Part shown: positions 27,787 to 37,314 of the stretch, piece after piece
How the letters are laid out: each line of letters opens with the position of its first letter
Numbering within the stretch: position 1 is the stretch's first letter
NCBI RefSeq assembly: GCF_003722075.1
Contig: NZ_RDSK01000009.1
Span: forward strand, 124,001-188,000
DNA: 64,000 nt
Direction of reading: 5' to 3'
From: Methanohalophilus sp. RSK
Lineage (GTDB): Archaea > Halobacteriota > Methanosarcinia > Methanosarcinales > Methanosarcinaceae
Program-made: the position numbers and the translations under genes
The notes under the pieces: model-generated
Database searches by the model: none
Told to the model about the DNA's origin: nothing
Seen by the model: the letters and a program-made list of their open reading frames with translations, nothing else

Positions 27787-28923
27787 TTAAACATTTCTTT
27801 TTACAATCCAGGAAGTAACTCTTACCCAGTTATCAATTATTGATTCTTTCGGCTCCAGCAAATAATCGTAAGGGATATCTACACTCAAATTCAAAACGTT
27901 GTCCAGTTGACCCATCTGGGAAAAAGCTACTTTCTTTGCACTGTTTTCAGGGATCAGACCCCATCTCACTTCATCGACAAGATGGAGAATAGAAGAAATC
28001 AATGCAACCATAGCAGGATTATGTGAAATATTCCTGAGATTGTCATAAAATGGACCTTTTTTGTTATCTCCCTCAAGGGATGTAGAAACTTTCCAGAAGT
28101 ATTTTTCATCAATTCCAAACCTATCAAGCCTTACGAGCATATCCCGCTGGGAAACAGCGGATATACCTGATTGCTGATCCAGGGCTTTTAAAAGGACCTG
28201 GTTTATACATTTGCATATCAGCTCACCAAGTTTGGAATGAGGACCTGCGTCAGTCAATTGCAGATAAGCAGAATCATTGGACACAATTGCCATCATATCA
28301 GTCCCGGTTCCGGTAGCCAATTCTTCTGAAAAACGACTTGGAATCATTAATTGACGCAGAACTGCTGATTTGGCTTCAGTAGCAGTCATCCAGGCCCTGG
28401 TAAGAGCATATGACGGCAAATTTGCATCTATTAGAAGAATCATATTTATTGTTCCGCCAAGAGATTGCCATTTACCATTTTCCTGATAATAGGAAGCAGG
28501 GTCTGCAGGACTGCATGCATTTACTTCTACGCCTGCGGTTGCAATTGCTGTTACTTCAAGACCACGGAAAGAGTGCGTGACAAAAGCAACATTCTCCATA
28601 CTTGCAGCAGTTAGCAATGCAGCTGCATTTGATGCAGAATAGCCAAGTTGCTCCACCACATGGGCGAGATAGCCTTCAACACTTCCTTCCTTAAACTCAT
28701 CCTCACTTCCAACATGTCTTGCTATCCGCTGATTGATAAGGACATTGATATCATCACGGATACCCCCATTGAGCCAGGAATTGGAAATTATTCTCCTGTC
28801 TTTTGGCAGTGTAACTATAACGGAATCTGTGCCTGACCTGAAAACTTTTTCACCGGCAGATGTTTCAAGAAGAGGTTCACAACCCCCATCCCGACGATTT
28901 ACGGTCAACTCATTTTTGGTCAT
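27787..28923 (-). CDS. cbiZ: Adenosylcobinamide amidohydrolase CbiZ
   Basis: Cleaves the aminopropanol side chain of adenosylcobinamide to give adenosylcobyric acid, letting the cell salvage exogenous cobinamide for the corrinoids that methylotrophic methanogenesis needs. The CbiZ core lies at about 85-260: NVAFVTHSFRGLEVTAIATAGVE, GTINMILLIDANLPSYALTRAWMTATEAK and the near-diagnostic ATGTGTDMMAIVS. The protein has 378 residues, longer than the bare domain (about 220), with an extra C-terminal region of unclear role. GGAG stands seven bases before the ATG. No other cobalamin gene is adjacent. Confidence 0.88.
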   Translation of the reverse strand: MTKNELTVNRRDGGCEPLLETSAGEKVFRSGTDSVIVTLPKDRRIISNSWLNGGIRDDINVLINQRIARHVGSEDEFKEGSVEGYLAHVVEQLGYSASNAAALLTAASMENVAFVTHSFRGLEVTAIATAGVEVNACSPADPASYYQENGKWQSLGGTINMILLIDANLPSYALTRAWMTATEAKSAVLRQLMIPSRFSEELATGTGTDMMAIVSNDSAYLQLTDAGPHSKLGELICKCINQVLLKALDQQSGISAVSQRDMLVRLDRFGIDEKYFWKVSTSLEGDNKKGPFYDNLRNISHNPAMVALISSILHLVDEVRWGLIPENSAKKVAFSQMGQLDNVLNLSVDIPYDYLLEPKESIIDNWVRVTSWIVKRNV

Positions 28924-29035
28924 GCACCTTCTCCTGAATATAAATCAACACCGGACCTGAATGTAAAAGTAAAAGCCTCAGAACTCATAGGGCTCATCAC
29001 TATCTCAGAAGAGTATATCATCACTGGCTTTTTCC

Positions 29036-29683
29036 TTAGATACCAATCCCGGTTACAAGTTCCATGGCTGTTTCTTTGGGGTTTTCTGAATTATAAATAC
29101 TTCGACCCACAATAATCCAGTTCGCACCTGCTGCAATCACATCAGATGCTTTACCTCCCTGTGCACCTACACCGGGAGATATAATAGAAAGGCCATCACC
29201 TATTATAGAACGCAGGTGTTTTACCCTTTCCGGCCGGGTAGCAGGTGCGACAATACCGGTAGCACCGAATTCATGCGCCATAGAAGCAATTTCATCGGCT
29301 ATCGGCTGGAAATATTTCGCACCACCCGGGTGGCTCATTTCAGAGACTACATAAATATCCCCATCATAACGTCGGGCCACACCTATACAGGCTTGCAGGC
29401 TATCCTCACCTGTAAAACCATGTACTATTACACCCCTGGCACCTGCCTTGAATACCTGTTCACAGATAAGTTCATCCGTATTTGGAATGTCGGCAACCTT
29501 AAAGTCAGCAATGACAGGAGCATAATCTGCAAGTCGGGATATTACACTTAAACCTTCTGAGAGTACCAGAGGATAGCCCACCTTTATGGCATCCACACAT
29601 TCAGCAACTTCGCTGGCAATCTCGACGGCGCGATCCATACGCGTAACATCCATTGCAACTATAAGGCCGGTATTCCTTTCCAT
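29036..29683 (-). CDS. pyrF: Orotidine 5'-phosphate decarboxylase
   Basis: Final step of UMP synthesis, decarboxylating OMP. The 215-residue TIM-barrel protein has the substrate-binding VAMDVT strand, K in DAIKVGYPL, and the catalytic tetrad motif [10 protein letters not shown] (D-x-K-x2-D). The phosphate-gripping end IVGRSIYNS is present. The ATG at 29681-29683 was chosen because it starts the barrel directly; an in-frame extension to 29749 would overlap the acetyl-CoA synthetase gene. Confidence 0.95.
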   Translation of the reverse strand: MERNTGLIVAMDVTRMDRAVEIASEVAECVDAIKVGYPLVLSEGLSVISRLADYAPVIADFKVADIPNTDELICEQVFKAGARGVIVHGFTGEDSLQACIGVARRYDGDIYVVSEMSHPGGAKYFQPIADEIASMAHEFGATGIVAPATRPERVKHLRSIIGDGLSIISPGVGAQGGKASDVIAAGANWIIVGRSIYNSENPKETAMELVTGIGI

Positions 29684-29711
29684 GAAAATTAAACCTCTAG
29701 CAGTTTGAATG

Positions 29712-31652
29712 TTAATCTGATAGATTAACTTTTCTTTTGAGCTCTTCAACCACTTCAGGATTCTGCAGAGTAGTCACATCCCCGGGATCAGTATTATTTG
29801 TTATTGAGCGCAGGACCCGACGCATAATCTTTCCACTACGTGTCTTTGGCAGATCCTCTGCAAAAACTATCGCCGCCGGACGGGCTATCGGACCGATTTC
29901 ATCTACAACATGACCCTTGAGTTGCTCTTTCAGCTCATCACTGACAGGAACATCGGCTTCAAGCACAACATAACCAACTATTACCTCCCCTTTAATTTCA
30001 TCCTCTTTCCCCTCAACAGCAGCTTCTGCAACGGCCGGATGGGATACAAGGGAACTTTCAATTTCCATTGTACCCAGTCTGTGACCGGAGACTTTGATCA
30101 CATCATCAAGTCTTCCAAGTACCCAGACATAACCATCCCTGCCAGTACGGGCACCATCCCCCGACATATAGGTATCATTACCCCATTTACTCCAGTAAGT
30201 TTCAATGAAGCGTTCTTCATCCCCGTAAATGGTCCGGATCATGCTGGGCCAGGGTTTTTCAATTGCAAGATATCCACCATACCCTTCTGGAACCGCATTT
30301 CCTTCTTCATCGAGAATGGATACCTCGATTCCCGGGAACGGGCGGACAGCACTACCGGGTTTCATCGGAGTAATGCCTGGCAGGGGCGTGATCATTATCA
30401 TACCTGTTTCTGTCTGCCACCAGGTATCAACTATCGGGCATTTCTTGTCCCCGATGTGCTCATAGTACCAGAGCCATGCTTTCGGGTTGATGGGTTCACC
30501 GACACTTCCCAGAAGACGCAACGAGGAAAGGTCATGCTTTGCAGGTAATTGTTCGCCCCATTTCATGAATGTACGAATAGCTGTAGGTGCAGTATAAAAG
30601 ATCGTCACTCCATAATTTTCAATTATACTCCAGAACCTGTCCTTTTCTGGATAATCCGGTGCTCCCTCATACATCAGCACAGTTGCACCGTTCAGCAGGG
30701 GACCATATGTAATATAAGAATGACCCGTAATCCAGCCCACATCTGCAGTACACCAGTAAACATCATCATCTTTCAGATCAAAGACCCATTTAGCAGTGAT
30801 CGCTGTTCCGACAAGATAACCTCCGGTGCTGTGGACCACACCCTTGGGTTTGCCTGTAGTTCCGCTAGTATACATTAAGAAAAGTGTATCTTCAGAATCC
30901 ATATGTTCAGGCGGACATTCATAATCCATCTGTTTTTCAATGTCATGCCACCACACATCCCGTCCCTCTGCGAAAAATACAGAATTTGCCGCATGATTGA
31001 CAACCAGCACATGTTCTATGTCATCTGATTTTTCAAGTGCATTATCGGTTTTTTCCTTCTGGTTAACCAGTTTACCTTTGTGATAGTAACCATCACAGGT
31101 AATTACAAAATTGCTGCCTGCATCCTCAACACGTTGGGCGAGTGCTTCCTGGGAAAATCCGGCAAATACCACACTGTGAGGAGCACCGATTCTGGCACAG
31201 GCAAGCATGGCAATAACAGCTTCAGGTATCATCGGAAGATAGATTGTTACAATATCTCCTTTCTGCACCCCCAATTCTTTCAATGCATTGGCAAAGCGAC
31301 ATGTGGAGTAAAAGAGTTCATTATAGGTAAAGGTGCGATTGTTTCCCATTTCCCCTTCCCATATAATCGCTGTCTTATCGCCCTTTGAAGAAAGATGTCT
31401 GTCCAGGCAATTATATGATGCGTTAAGACTGCCATTAAGGAACCATTCGCTATGCGGAGGTTTCCATTCTAAGACTTTATCCCATTTTTCAAACCAGTCT
31501 ATATCCTCTGCAACTGAAGCCCAAAATCCTTCAAAATCCTCTTCAGCCTTCCTGTAGATGTCGGGGTCATTCATATTGGCCTGGGATTTGAAATCTTCAG
31601 ATGATTCAAAAACACGTTCCTCTGCAAGTGATGATTCTATTGTTTCTTTCAT
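29712..31652 (-). CDS. acs: Acetyl-CoA synthetase (AMP-forming)
   Basis: Activates acetate with ATP and CoA through acetyl-AMP. The 646-residue protein has the ANL-family P-loop-like motif [11 protein letters not shown], the acetate-pocket region [16 protein letters not shown], the hinge and [20 protein letters not shown], and the acetylation-controlled lysine in [11 protein letters not shown] near the C terminus. In a methylotroph it most likely serves assimilation of acetate rather than acetoclastic methanogenesis, but the sequence does not show this. It is separated by 28 bp from pyrF downstream. Confidence 0.96.
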   Translation of the reverse strand: MKETIESSLAEERVFESSEDFKSQANMNDPDIYRKAEEDFEGFWASVAEDIDWFEKWDKVLEWKPPHSEWFLNGSLNASYNCLDRHLSSKGDKTAIIWEGEMGNNRTFTYNELFYSTCRFANALKELGVQKGDIVTIYLPMIPEAVIAMLACARIGAPHSVVFAGFSQEALAQRVEDAGSNFVITCDGYYHKGKLVNQKEKTDNALEKSDDIEHVLVVNHAANSVFFAEGRDVWWHDIEKQMDYECPPEHMDSEDTLFLMYTSGTTGKPKGVVHSTGGYLVGTAITAKWVFDLKDDDVYWCTADVGWITGHSYITYGPLLNGATVLMYEGAPDYPEKDRFWSIIENYGVTIFYTAPTAIRTFMKWGEQLPAKHDLSSLRLLGSVGEPINPKAWLWYYEHIGDKKCPIVDTWWQTETGMIMITPLPGITPMKPGSAVRPFPGIEVSILDEEGNAVPEGYGGYLAIEKPWPSMIRTIYGDEERFIETYWSKWGNDTYMSGDGARTGRDGYVWVLGRLDDVIKVSGHRLGTMEIESSLVSHPAVAEAAVEGKEDEIKGEVIVGYVVLEADVPVSDELKEQLKGHVVDEIGPIARPAAIVFAEDLPKTRSGKIMRRVLRSITNNTDPGDVTTLQNPEVVEELKRKVNLSD

Positions 31653-31731
31653 AGGTTATGCCATCCCCTAAATACACATGAATCTATAATGATTATTCAT
31701 GTATAAATTTAGTGGTCGCAGGAAAGAATAA

Positions 31732-32718
31732 TCACAAAACTCTATAATACCAGTTTTTGTCTTCCAGGACCGACTCAATCTTTCCCCCATATTCCATATT
31801 CTCAAGAACAGGAATAAGGGTTTCCCTATTAAGGCCAAGGGAGGTAATCACCTGCTCAGTAGTACAGGGACGACGCAGGATTAAGTCATAAACCTCTTCT
31901 TCAATATTCTCATGCTTGATAGTGGAGCGCCCCTTCCTGATACCACGCAGTACCAAGCGCACTTTATCTCTGCCAAGCCTGCTGTCAAAATAACGGGCAA
32001 TTTCCTTCAATCTTATTTCATCGACAGCTCTTAAGGATGATTCAGCGGGCGGACGGGTTATGGTAAGTACTTCGACTTCATCCGGATTAATATATTCCAG
32101 AATGTCAGCAAGACGAGAGATTTCAGAATCCGATGTGTTGTATCCAGATTTATCACTGTCAACAAGCATGACCTCAATGGAAAGCCTGCAAGTGCCCATA
32201 TGGGAAAGAGATGCAAGGCCTTCTATAATATCATCCAGCAGTATACCGGAAGCAGGCCTGTTTATATTTTCAAAGGTCTTACCGTAACCTGAAACCAGGG
32301 TAGCAACAACAAGGTCGGCCTTTGCAAGACTTTGGCGTACATCATCCCTGCCCGCAAGAGAAGAATTGGTTATCACGCATATGGGTACAGAAGATATATG
32401 CCGGATACCCTCGATCATTTTTCCCAGTGCAGGATTAAGTGTCGGTTCGCATGTCCCCGAGAAGGTAATGTAGTCAATATCTTCGATATTACGATGATAA
32501 TGTTTTATCCCTTCAACAATTTCAGGAGATGAGACACATCCAACAACATCCTCTACAGATTGAATCTTGTTTGCAACAGAGCCCAGCTGACAGTAAATAC
32601 AATCAAAATTACAGTTTTTCCGACTGGAAGGATTGCTTATGACATCTATCCCCAATGATCTGCCCAACCTTCGTGAAAGGATTGGTCCATAAATTAACCT
32701 TGATTTGCGTTTGGTCAT
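31732..32718 (-). CDS. Radical SAM protein (COG0731-type Fe-S oxidoreductase)
   Basis: Contains the radical SAM cluster motif CNFDCIYC (C-x3-C-x2-C) at about residues 33-40, the GTCEPTLNP motif (GGE-like, about 88) and the barrel strands. The C-terminal 70 residues form a winged-helix-like domain (CTTEQVITSLGLNRETLIPVLENMEYGGKI). The N terminus RLIYGPILSRRLGRSLGIDVI is typical of COG0731 proteins related to, but shorter than, wyosine synthase Tyw1. The reaction is unknown. It is a single gene with AT-rich flanks. Confidence 0.8.
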   Translation of the reverse strand: MTKRKSRLIYGPILSRRLGRSLGIDVISNPSSRKNCNFDCIYCQLGSVANKIQSVEDVVGCVSSPEIVEGIKHYHRNIEDIDYITFSGTCEPTLNPALGKMIEGIRHISSVPICVITNSSLAGRDDVRQSLAKADLVVATLVSGYGKTFENINRPASGILLDDIIEGLASLSHMGTCRLSIEVMLVDSDKSGYNTSDSEISRLADILEYINPDEVEVLTITRPPAESSLRAVDEIRLKEIARYFDSRLGRDKVRLVLRGIRKGRSTIKHENIEEEVYDLILRRPCTTEQVITSLGLNRETLIPVLENMEYGGKIESVLEDKNWYYRVL

Positions 32719-32871
32719 CTAAAATCCCATCAAAAATTAAAAAGGGACCATTAATCCTCAGATAATGATCCTGTTTCTGTAAGATGTTCTTTCAATTGTT
32801 CTATGCGCTGACAAATCCATTCCTTGTCTTTCCCAAGAGACTTTCAAGTTTCCTTTTTGCAGATGCAAATT

Positions 32872-33105
32872 TTAAAGATGGACTTGTTCCGGATTCATAC
32901 ACGGGTTGTGTGAAGGTCTTCGAGCATAATTTCCCATACCTCTGCCTCGCGAAAAACCACCAAACCTCTGGAATCTTCCTCTGACAGGATTATGAACAAA
33001 TAAACTATTCTGCCATCCGGCCACTTCATTTCCACTGCAGTAACCTGCACCTCTTCCTGTCATAGGCCCCATTCCCCGGGGACCGGTTCTATCTCCACCT
33101 GGCAC
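32872..33105 (-). CDS. DUF5320-type Gly/Arg-rich protein, C-terminal coiled coil probably frameshifted
   Basis: The 77-residue product starts MPGGDRTGPRGMGPMTGRGAG, the hallmark of small proteins often found beside MTH1175-like and DUF134 genes. The start codon is GTG at 33103-33105 with GGAGG ten bases upstream. Relatives end in a charged coiled coil; here translation stops at HNPCMNPEQVHL. A helix-like continuation is visible in other frames downstream (LKFASAKRKLESLLGK, then DKEWICQRIEQLKEHL ending with TAA at 32751-32753). The gene therefore appears to have lost its tail by two frameshifts. The function is unknown. Confidence 0.55.
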   Translation of the reverse strand: MPGGDRTGPRGMGPMTGRGAGYCSGNEVAGWQNSLFVHNPVRGRFQRFGGFSRGRGMGNYARRPSHNPCMNPEQVHL

Positions 33106-33155
33106 ATTAATACAACCTCCTTTCTGTTCTTATACATTGTTTTCAGTCTATAAAT

Positions 33156-33371
33156 TCAACCACGCACCATCTGGGAACCGCATTCAGGACATTTGGCCTG
33201 ACTGCAGGGTACACCCGGCTGGTGTGGTTCAAGATGTCCGCATGAAGGACACCTGCAATTCTGCGGAGCTGCAGCTCCTCGGCCCGGGCGATTTTCACCA
33301 CCCTTGCGACCCTGGCCCCTGGTCCCCATCGGACCACTTCCATCCGGACCTGTGCCATCTCCTCCAGGCAT
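33156..33371 (-). CDS. Possible nested in-frame product: Gly-rich zinc-ribbon protein from internal start
   Basis: Inside the DUF134 fusion gene, GAAGGAGGTGA is followed seven bases later by ATG (33369-33371) in the same frame. This is one of the best Shine-Dalgarno matches in the window. It would give a 71-residue protein that begins MPGGDGTGP, a known protein start in this family, and ends with two Cys pairs. I infer either a recent fusion of two formerly separate genes or true internal initiation yielding both a fused and a free form. Confidence 0.4.
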   Translation of the reverse strand: MPGGDGTGPDGSGPMGTRGQGRKGGENRPGRGAAAPQNCRCPSCGHLEPHQPGVPCSQAKCPECGSQMVRG

Positions 33372-33653
33372 ATTGAGTTCACCTCCTTCTAAAAAGATAC
33401 TTTTTCCATTGACCAGTGCATCCGTAACTTTTTCAAGACCCCTGCGTAGGGTTCTTTGAAATGTAGACTGATGGACTCCCATTTTCTGTGCTGCCTGTTC
33501 CTGAGACAATTTTTCTAAAATATTCAATCTCATGGATTCCAGTTCATCCACACCGACATCCACAACAGGCATACTTTCATTCGTATCATCAGGACTGAAA
33601 CGCCGACACCTGTGACGGTATCCCACCATCCTCTTTTTCTTGGGACGCACCAT
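33156..33653 (-). CDS. DUF134 helix-turn-helix protein fused to a Gly-rich zinc-ribbon domain
   Basis: Residues 1-93 are a DUF134 regulator with a sigma-70-region-4-like helix-turn-helix (LEKLSQEQAAQKMGVHQSTFQRTLRRG, about 46-72). Residues 95-165 begin MPGGDGTGPDGSGPM, match the N terminus of the neighbouring DUF5320 protein, and end in a zinc-ribbon-like segment with CRCPSC and CPEC pairs. The junction carries a strong internal ribosome-binding site, so the second half may also be made alone (see the nested entry). DNA binding is inferred from the family; the target is unknown, possibly the adjacent gene cluster. Confidence 0.8.
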   Translation of the reverse strand: MVRPKKKRMVGYRHRCRRFSPDDTNESMPVVDVGVDELESMRLNILEKLSQEQAAQKMGVHQSTFQRTLRRGLEKVTDALVNGKSIFLEGGELNMPGGDGTGPDGSGPMGTRGQGRKGGENRPGRGAAAPQNCRCPSCGHLEPHQPGVPCSQAKCPECGSQMVRG

Positions 33654-33763
33654 AATAATGCATCATAATGCATAACTATATAAATTTAACTGTCAGACCA
33701 GAGTGGATGCGAAACACAAGTAAAACCGGACATCAAAATTAAACACAATTAATTACTTAGGAG

Positions 33764-34213
33764 TCATTGTTTTTCATAAAACAGATTGGGGATCGAATCC
33801 ACGCTACCCATAGCCTTTGAAGGGCCTGCGGGATAAATAACTACAAGAGAATCAACTTGTCTGCCAAGTTTCTTCTCATCATGAAGGTAGAAATTATCAC
33901 TTTCCCGGGATACATTCTTGAGTAAGAATCTGGAATGGGCCCTTCCGAGTTCTACAACCTTTAATTCTTCAAAATCATAAAAAAAGGCCTCAAACTCAGG
34001 TTTAAGATGGCGACTGCCTAATGCAAAAACATACATGTCCCCAAAAAAATCCAGATCATAGAACAGATCAACTGTCGCATCAGTACCTGAAAATCGAACC
34101 TGCATACTTGAAATATGTATATAATCCCCGCCATCCTCCGCCGCAAGTGCCCCTGCTACAGAGCACGAAAGCAGCAAAATTACGAGTATAAGCCCTGAAA
34201 TCCTCATTGGCAT
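33764..34213 (-). CDS. Secreted or membrane-anchored protein of unknown function
   Basis: A 149-residue protein with a clear N-terminal signal peptide: basic MPMR, hydrophobic ISGLILVILLLSCSVAGA and an AEDGG start of the mature part. The mature region has alternating beta-strand-like segments (HISSMQVRFSGTDATVDLFYDLDFFGDMYVF is too long to be helical) and no cysteines beyond the signal. I do not recognise the family. It is likely extracytoplasmic. It is a single gene between the DUF134 gene and hppA. Confidence 0.6.
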   Translation of the reverse strand: MPMRISGLILVILLLSCSVAGALAAEDGGDYIHISSMQVRFSGTDATVDLFYDLDFFGDMYVFALGSRHLKPEFEAFFYDFEELKVVELGRAHSRFLLKNVSRESDNFYLHDEKKLGRQVDSLVVIYPAGPSKAMGSVDSIPNLFYEKQ

Positions 34214-34495
34214 AGGATAATACGCTATGATTAATATGTCTATTCATATCTGTGGTGTATATAAAAGGTAAAACATTAATACTAACAAAAATATGTTAGG
34301 GCAAATCAAACATGGCACACATCAATCTAAAAATTTTGAAACGTTAATTTATTATTAGGTGTGTTCTATTTCAATCTGCCTTTGTGGCACCACTAAAGAT
34401 TAATAATTATAGGGAAAGGGCAGCTGGAACTTCCATCTGTCTGATAAACCATCATAGCATTATCATAAAAATCAAACAAATTTAGGAGAACAATA

Positions 34496-36514
34496 ATGCA
34501 GGATATAATATACCTCGCCCCTCTGGCAGGTATCGTGAGTCTGATATTTGCTGCATTTTTCGCAACCCATATCCTCAAGGAAGGAACCGGTAACGAAAAA
34601 ATGCAGGAAATTGCCACCGCGATACAGGAAGGGGCCATGGCATATCTGAATCGACAGTACAAGACAATAGCCATAGTTGCTTTAATCCTCGCTTTCTTAA
34701 TCTACGCCCTGCTGGGAGAAAACAGCGGAAAAGTAGCGATAGGATTCATAGTAGGAGCAGCCAGTTCAGCTATTGCCGGATACATTGGAATGAATGTATC
34801 TGTAAGAGCAAATGTCAGGACAACAAACGCCGCATCCAGAGGACTGCATGAAGCCATGCAGGTCGCTGTCCGCGGAGGAGCAGTAACCGGGCTTGCCGTC
34901 GTAGGACTGGCCCTTCTGGGTACCAGTATATTCTACATATTATTCGGCAATGTCGATCAGGTAGTAGGATTCGGATTCGGTGCAAGTCTAATCAGTCTCT
35001 TCGCAAGGGTTGGTGGTGGAATATACACCAAAGCAGCCGATGTGGGAGCAGATCTCGTAGGAAAAATTGAAGCTGGAATACCCGAAGATGACCCCAGAAA
35101 TGCCGGTGTAATTGCTGACAATGTTGGTGATAATGTCGGCGACTGTGCGGGTATGGGTGCAGATCTTTTCGAGACATATGTAGTAACAGTCCTTGCAGCA
35201 ATGCTGCTTGGTGCACAGGTTCTCGAGGCATACCCCAATGCAATAATCTATCCATTAATCCTCGGTGCCGTGGCAATCTTTGCCTCTATCATCTCCATCT
35301 TCTTCGTGCGCGTCGGAAGCGACAACAAAATCATGAAAGCCCTTTACAAGGGAGTCGCTGTAGCCGCATTATTGTGTCTTGTTGCCTTCTACTTCGTAAC
35401 AGACATACTCATTGGAGACATCAACATTTATTATGCATCCCTGGTAGGTGTTGCTATTATGGTGTTGATGGTTGTTTTCACTGAGTATTATACTTCAACG
35501 AGTTACAGACCTGTTAAGAAAGTCGCAGAGGCTTCAGAGACCGGTGCCGGTACAAATGTAATTTCAGGACTTGCAATGGGCTTTGAAAGTACTGCCCTTC
35601 CTGTTGTAACAATCGTTATTGGAATCCTGGCCGCATTCTTCGTTGCAGGTGGGGCTGCAAGCCCTGCAATGGGGTTATATGGTATTGCAATTGCCGCAGC
35701 AGCAATGCTCTCTACCACAGGAATGATCGTTACCCTGGATTCTTACGGACCAATAACAGATAATGCCGGTGGAATAGCCGAGATGGCAGGCCTACCCGCC
35801 GAAGTGCGTGAGATAACAGATGTCCTGGATGCTGTAGGTAACACCACCAAAGCCGTAACAAAAGGATACGCTATCGGATCCGCTGCACTGGGTGCACTGG
35901 CCCTTTTTGCCGATTACAGGCTCAAGGTAAACATTGAAACCGGCGGACTCAGTCTGGACAACCCTGTCGTACTTGTCGGATTGTTCATAGGTGCCCTCCT
36001 GCCATTCATTTTCAGTGCTGTCACAATGCAGGCAGTCGGAAAAGCTGCTTTTGGCATCATCAATGAAGTCAGGCGCCAGTTCAGGGAAATTCCGGGTATC
36101 ATGGAAGGTACCACCAAACCCGAGTATGGAAAATGTGTGGATATCGTAACTGCCGCTGCAATCCGCGAGATGGCAATTCCAGGCATTCTTGCAATCGCAA
36201 CTCCATTGCTTGTAGGCTATATCCTCGGACCACTTGCCCTGGGAGGATTGCTCATAGGAATTATCATATCAGGACTTCTCCTTGCCCTTACAATGGACAA
36301 TGGCGGAGGAGCATGGGATAATGCCAAGAAACTTATCGAGGATGGATACCATGGCGGAAAGGGGTCCGAAGCTCATAAAGCAGCAGTTGTAGGAGATACT
36401 GTCGGTGACCCCTACAAGGACACAGCAGGACCCGCACTGAACTCCCTTATTAAGGTAGTCAACATGATTGCAATCCTGTTCTCCTCCCTGTTTATCGGGG
36501 GAGGAATATTCTGA
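34496..36514 (+). CDS. hppA: Membrane-bound ion-pumping pyrophosphatase, K+-independent type
   Basis: Hydrolyses pyrophosphate and pumps H+ (possibly Na+) out of the cytoplasm. The 672-residue protein has about 16 membrane helices and the catalytic loops [32 protein letters not shown] and, near the end, [17 protein letters not shown]. The position that distinguishes cation dependence reads GNTTKA with K452, the lysine typical of K+-independent pumps (K+-dependent ones have Ala). GGAG precedes the ATG by seven bases, and TATATAAAA at about 34255-34263 may be the promoter, giving a leader over 200 nt. Together with ppa it gives the cell two pyrophosphatases. Confidence 0.95.
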   Translation: MQDIIYLAPLAGIVSLIFAAFFATHILKEGTGNEKMQEIATAIQEGAMAYLNRQYKTIAIVALILAFLIYALLGENSGKVAIGFIVGAASSAIAGYIGMNVSVRANVRTTNAASRGLHEAMQVAVRGGAVTGLAVVGLALLGTSIFYILFGNVDQVVGFGFGASLISLFARVGGGIYTKAADVGADLVGKIEAGIPEDDPRNAGVIADNVGDNVGDCAGMGADLFETYVVTVLAAMLLGAQVLEAYPNAIIYPLILGAVAIFASIISIFFVRVGSDNKIMKALYKGVAVAALLCLVAFYFVTDILIGDINIYYASLVGVAIMVLMVVFTEYYTSTSYRPVKKVAEASETGAGTNVISGLAMGFESTALPVVTIVIGILAAFFVAGGAASPAMGLYGIAIAAAAMLSTTGMIVTLDSYGPITDNAGGIAEMAGLPAEVREITDVLDAVGNTTKAVTKGYAIGSAALGALALFADYRLKVNIETGGLSLDNPVVLVGLFIGALLPFIFSAVTMQAVGKAAFGIINEVRRQFREIPGIMEGTTKPEYGKCVDIVTAAAIREMAIPGILAIATPLLVGYILGPLALGGLLIGIIISGLLLALTMDNGGGAWDNAKKLIEDGYHGGKGSEAHKAAVVGDTVGDPYKDTAGPALNSLIKVVNMIAILFSSLFIGGGIF

Positions 36515-36631
36515 AGGTCTCTTGACCTTCATTTTCTTTTTATTATAAGACAAAACAGTATAAACTATTCTACAACTATTTGATACACAAAGGATATAGA
36601 TTACCCTATTGAGAATTACTAATGGGGAAAA

Positions 36632-36705
36632 GCTGACGGGTTTTAAGGGGGGGGTTTAATATTTGGGGAGTGGGGGTTTTAGGAAAAGAAAGACAACCCG
36701 TCAGC
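36632..36705 (-). ncRNA. Candidate small RNA with 11-bp closing stem and C-rich loop
   Basis: Between the convergent genes hppA and the TudS-related gene, a perfect 11-bp inverted repeat (GCTGACGGGTT / AACCCGTCAGC at 36632-36642 and 36695-36705) encloses a 52-nt loop. A strong minus-strand TATA box (TTTATATA, 36737-36730) lies about 26-28 bp before 36705, so transcription should begin almost exactly at the stem. The 3' arm is followed by TTTT, a terminator-like end. The transcript would be about 74-80 nt with C-tracts of 5, 4 and 8. On the other strand the loop is G-rich and could form a quadruplex. Expression is not shown by sequence. Confidence 0.45.
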
Positions 36706-36737
36706 AACCCCCGTGATGACTACATATTATATATAAA

Positions 36738-37199
36738 TTACGGTTTGTGACAATCCTGCATACTATAGCATATTCCACGCCTGACAAGTTCCATCTCGAT
36801 CTCTTCAAAAAAAACACCCCTACCAGCAATATGTTCATGTGTAAAGTTTGACACCCTGCCGGCAGGACCACTCACTGTTGTGAGATCTGCAGCACAGGAG
36901 GGGCTTTTTCCTACCCCCACAAATTCAACTGAAAAACCCCTACGATAAAATTCCTCGAGCATATCTGCAAAAGGAGTGAATAATTGTCTGCAGAATTTCC
37001 TGTAGGCCGAATGAATTAACTGGTCCCTGGTAATTTCCCGGCGACTTGAACCAAAATATATCAGTTCCGGACAGGGGAGTTGGATTACATTATCTTTTCC
37101 AGGAGAAAACTTTCCCGGTTTTTTAATACCTGCAAGACGCGACTCAGGGTTGAGAAGACAGTGGGAAACTACCATGATTTTATCATTTTCGGCATCCAT
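36738..37199 (-). CDS. TudS-related (DUF523-like, CD3072-type) putative desulfidase
   Basis: The 153-residue protein has the family start IMVVSHCLLNPESR, QLPCPELIYFG and VGVGKSPSCAADLTT, giving three conserved cysteines positioned as in TudS, where they hold a [4Fe-4S] cluster that removes sulfur from thiouracil. A desulfidase or sulfur-transfer role is inferred from the family. The ATG at 37197-37199 is chosen because AGGTGA is ideally spaced before it. Its stop codon overlaps the TATA box of the candidate small RNA. Confidence 0.65.
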   Translation of the reverse strand: MDAENDKIMVVSHCLLNPESRLAGIKKPGKFSPGKDNVIQLPCPELIYFGSSRREITRDQLIHSAYRKFCRQLFTPFADMLEEFYRRGFSVEFVGVGKSPSCAADLTTVSGPAGRVSNFTHEHIAGRGVFFEEIEMELVRRGICYSMQDCHKP

Positions 37200-37314
37200 T
37201 GAATCACCTGCATGAGAATCTTTATACAATAAGAAGACTTATGGGAACGCAGTTATATCCATAGGGAAACTTCCATATAACTATCACGACATGGTAATCG
37301 GGAGATAATATTTA

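Noticed and set aside
24744-28923. Gas vesicle gene cluster suggested by the Hsp20/GvpH-like protein
   Set aside because: No GvpA, GvpF, GvpL or GvpN homologue is nearby; only the Hsp20 fold is supported.
29910-30548. Open frame of 212 codons on the plus strand
   Set aside because: Antisense to acetyl-CoA synthetase; no domain or ribosome-binding site.
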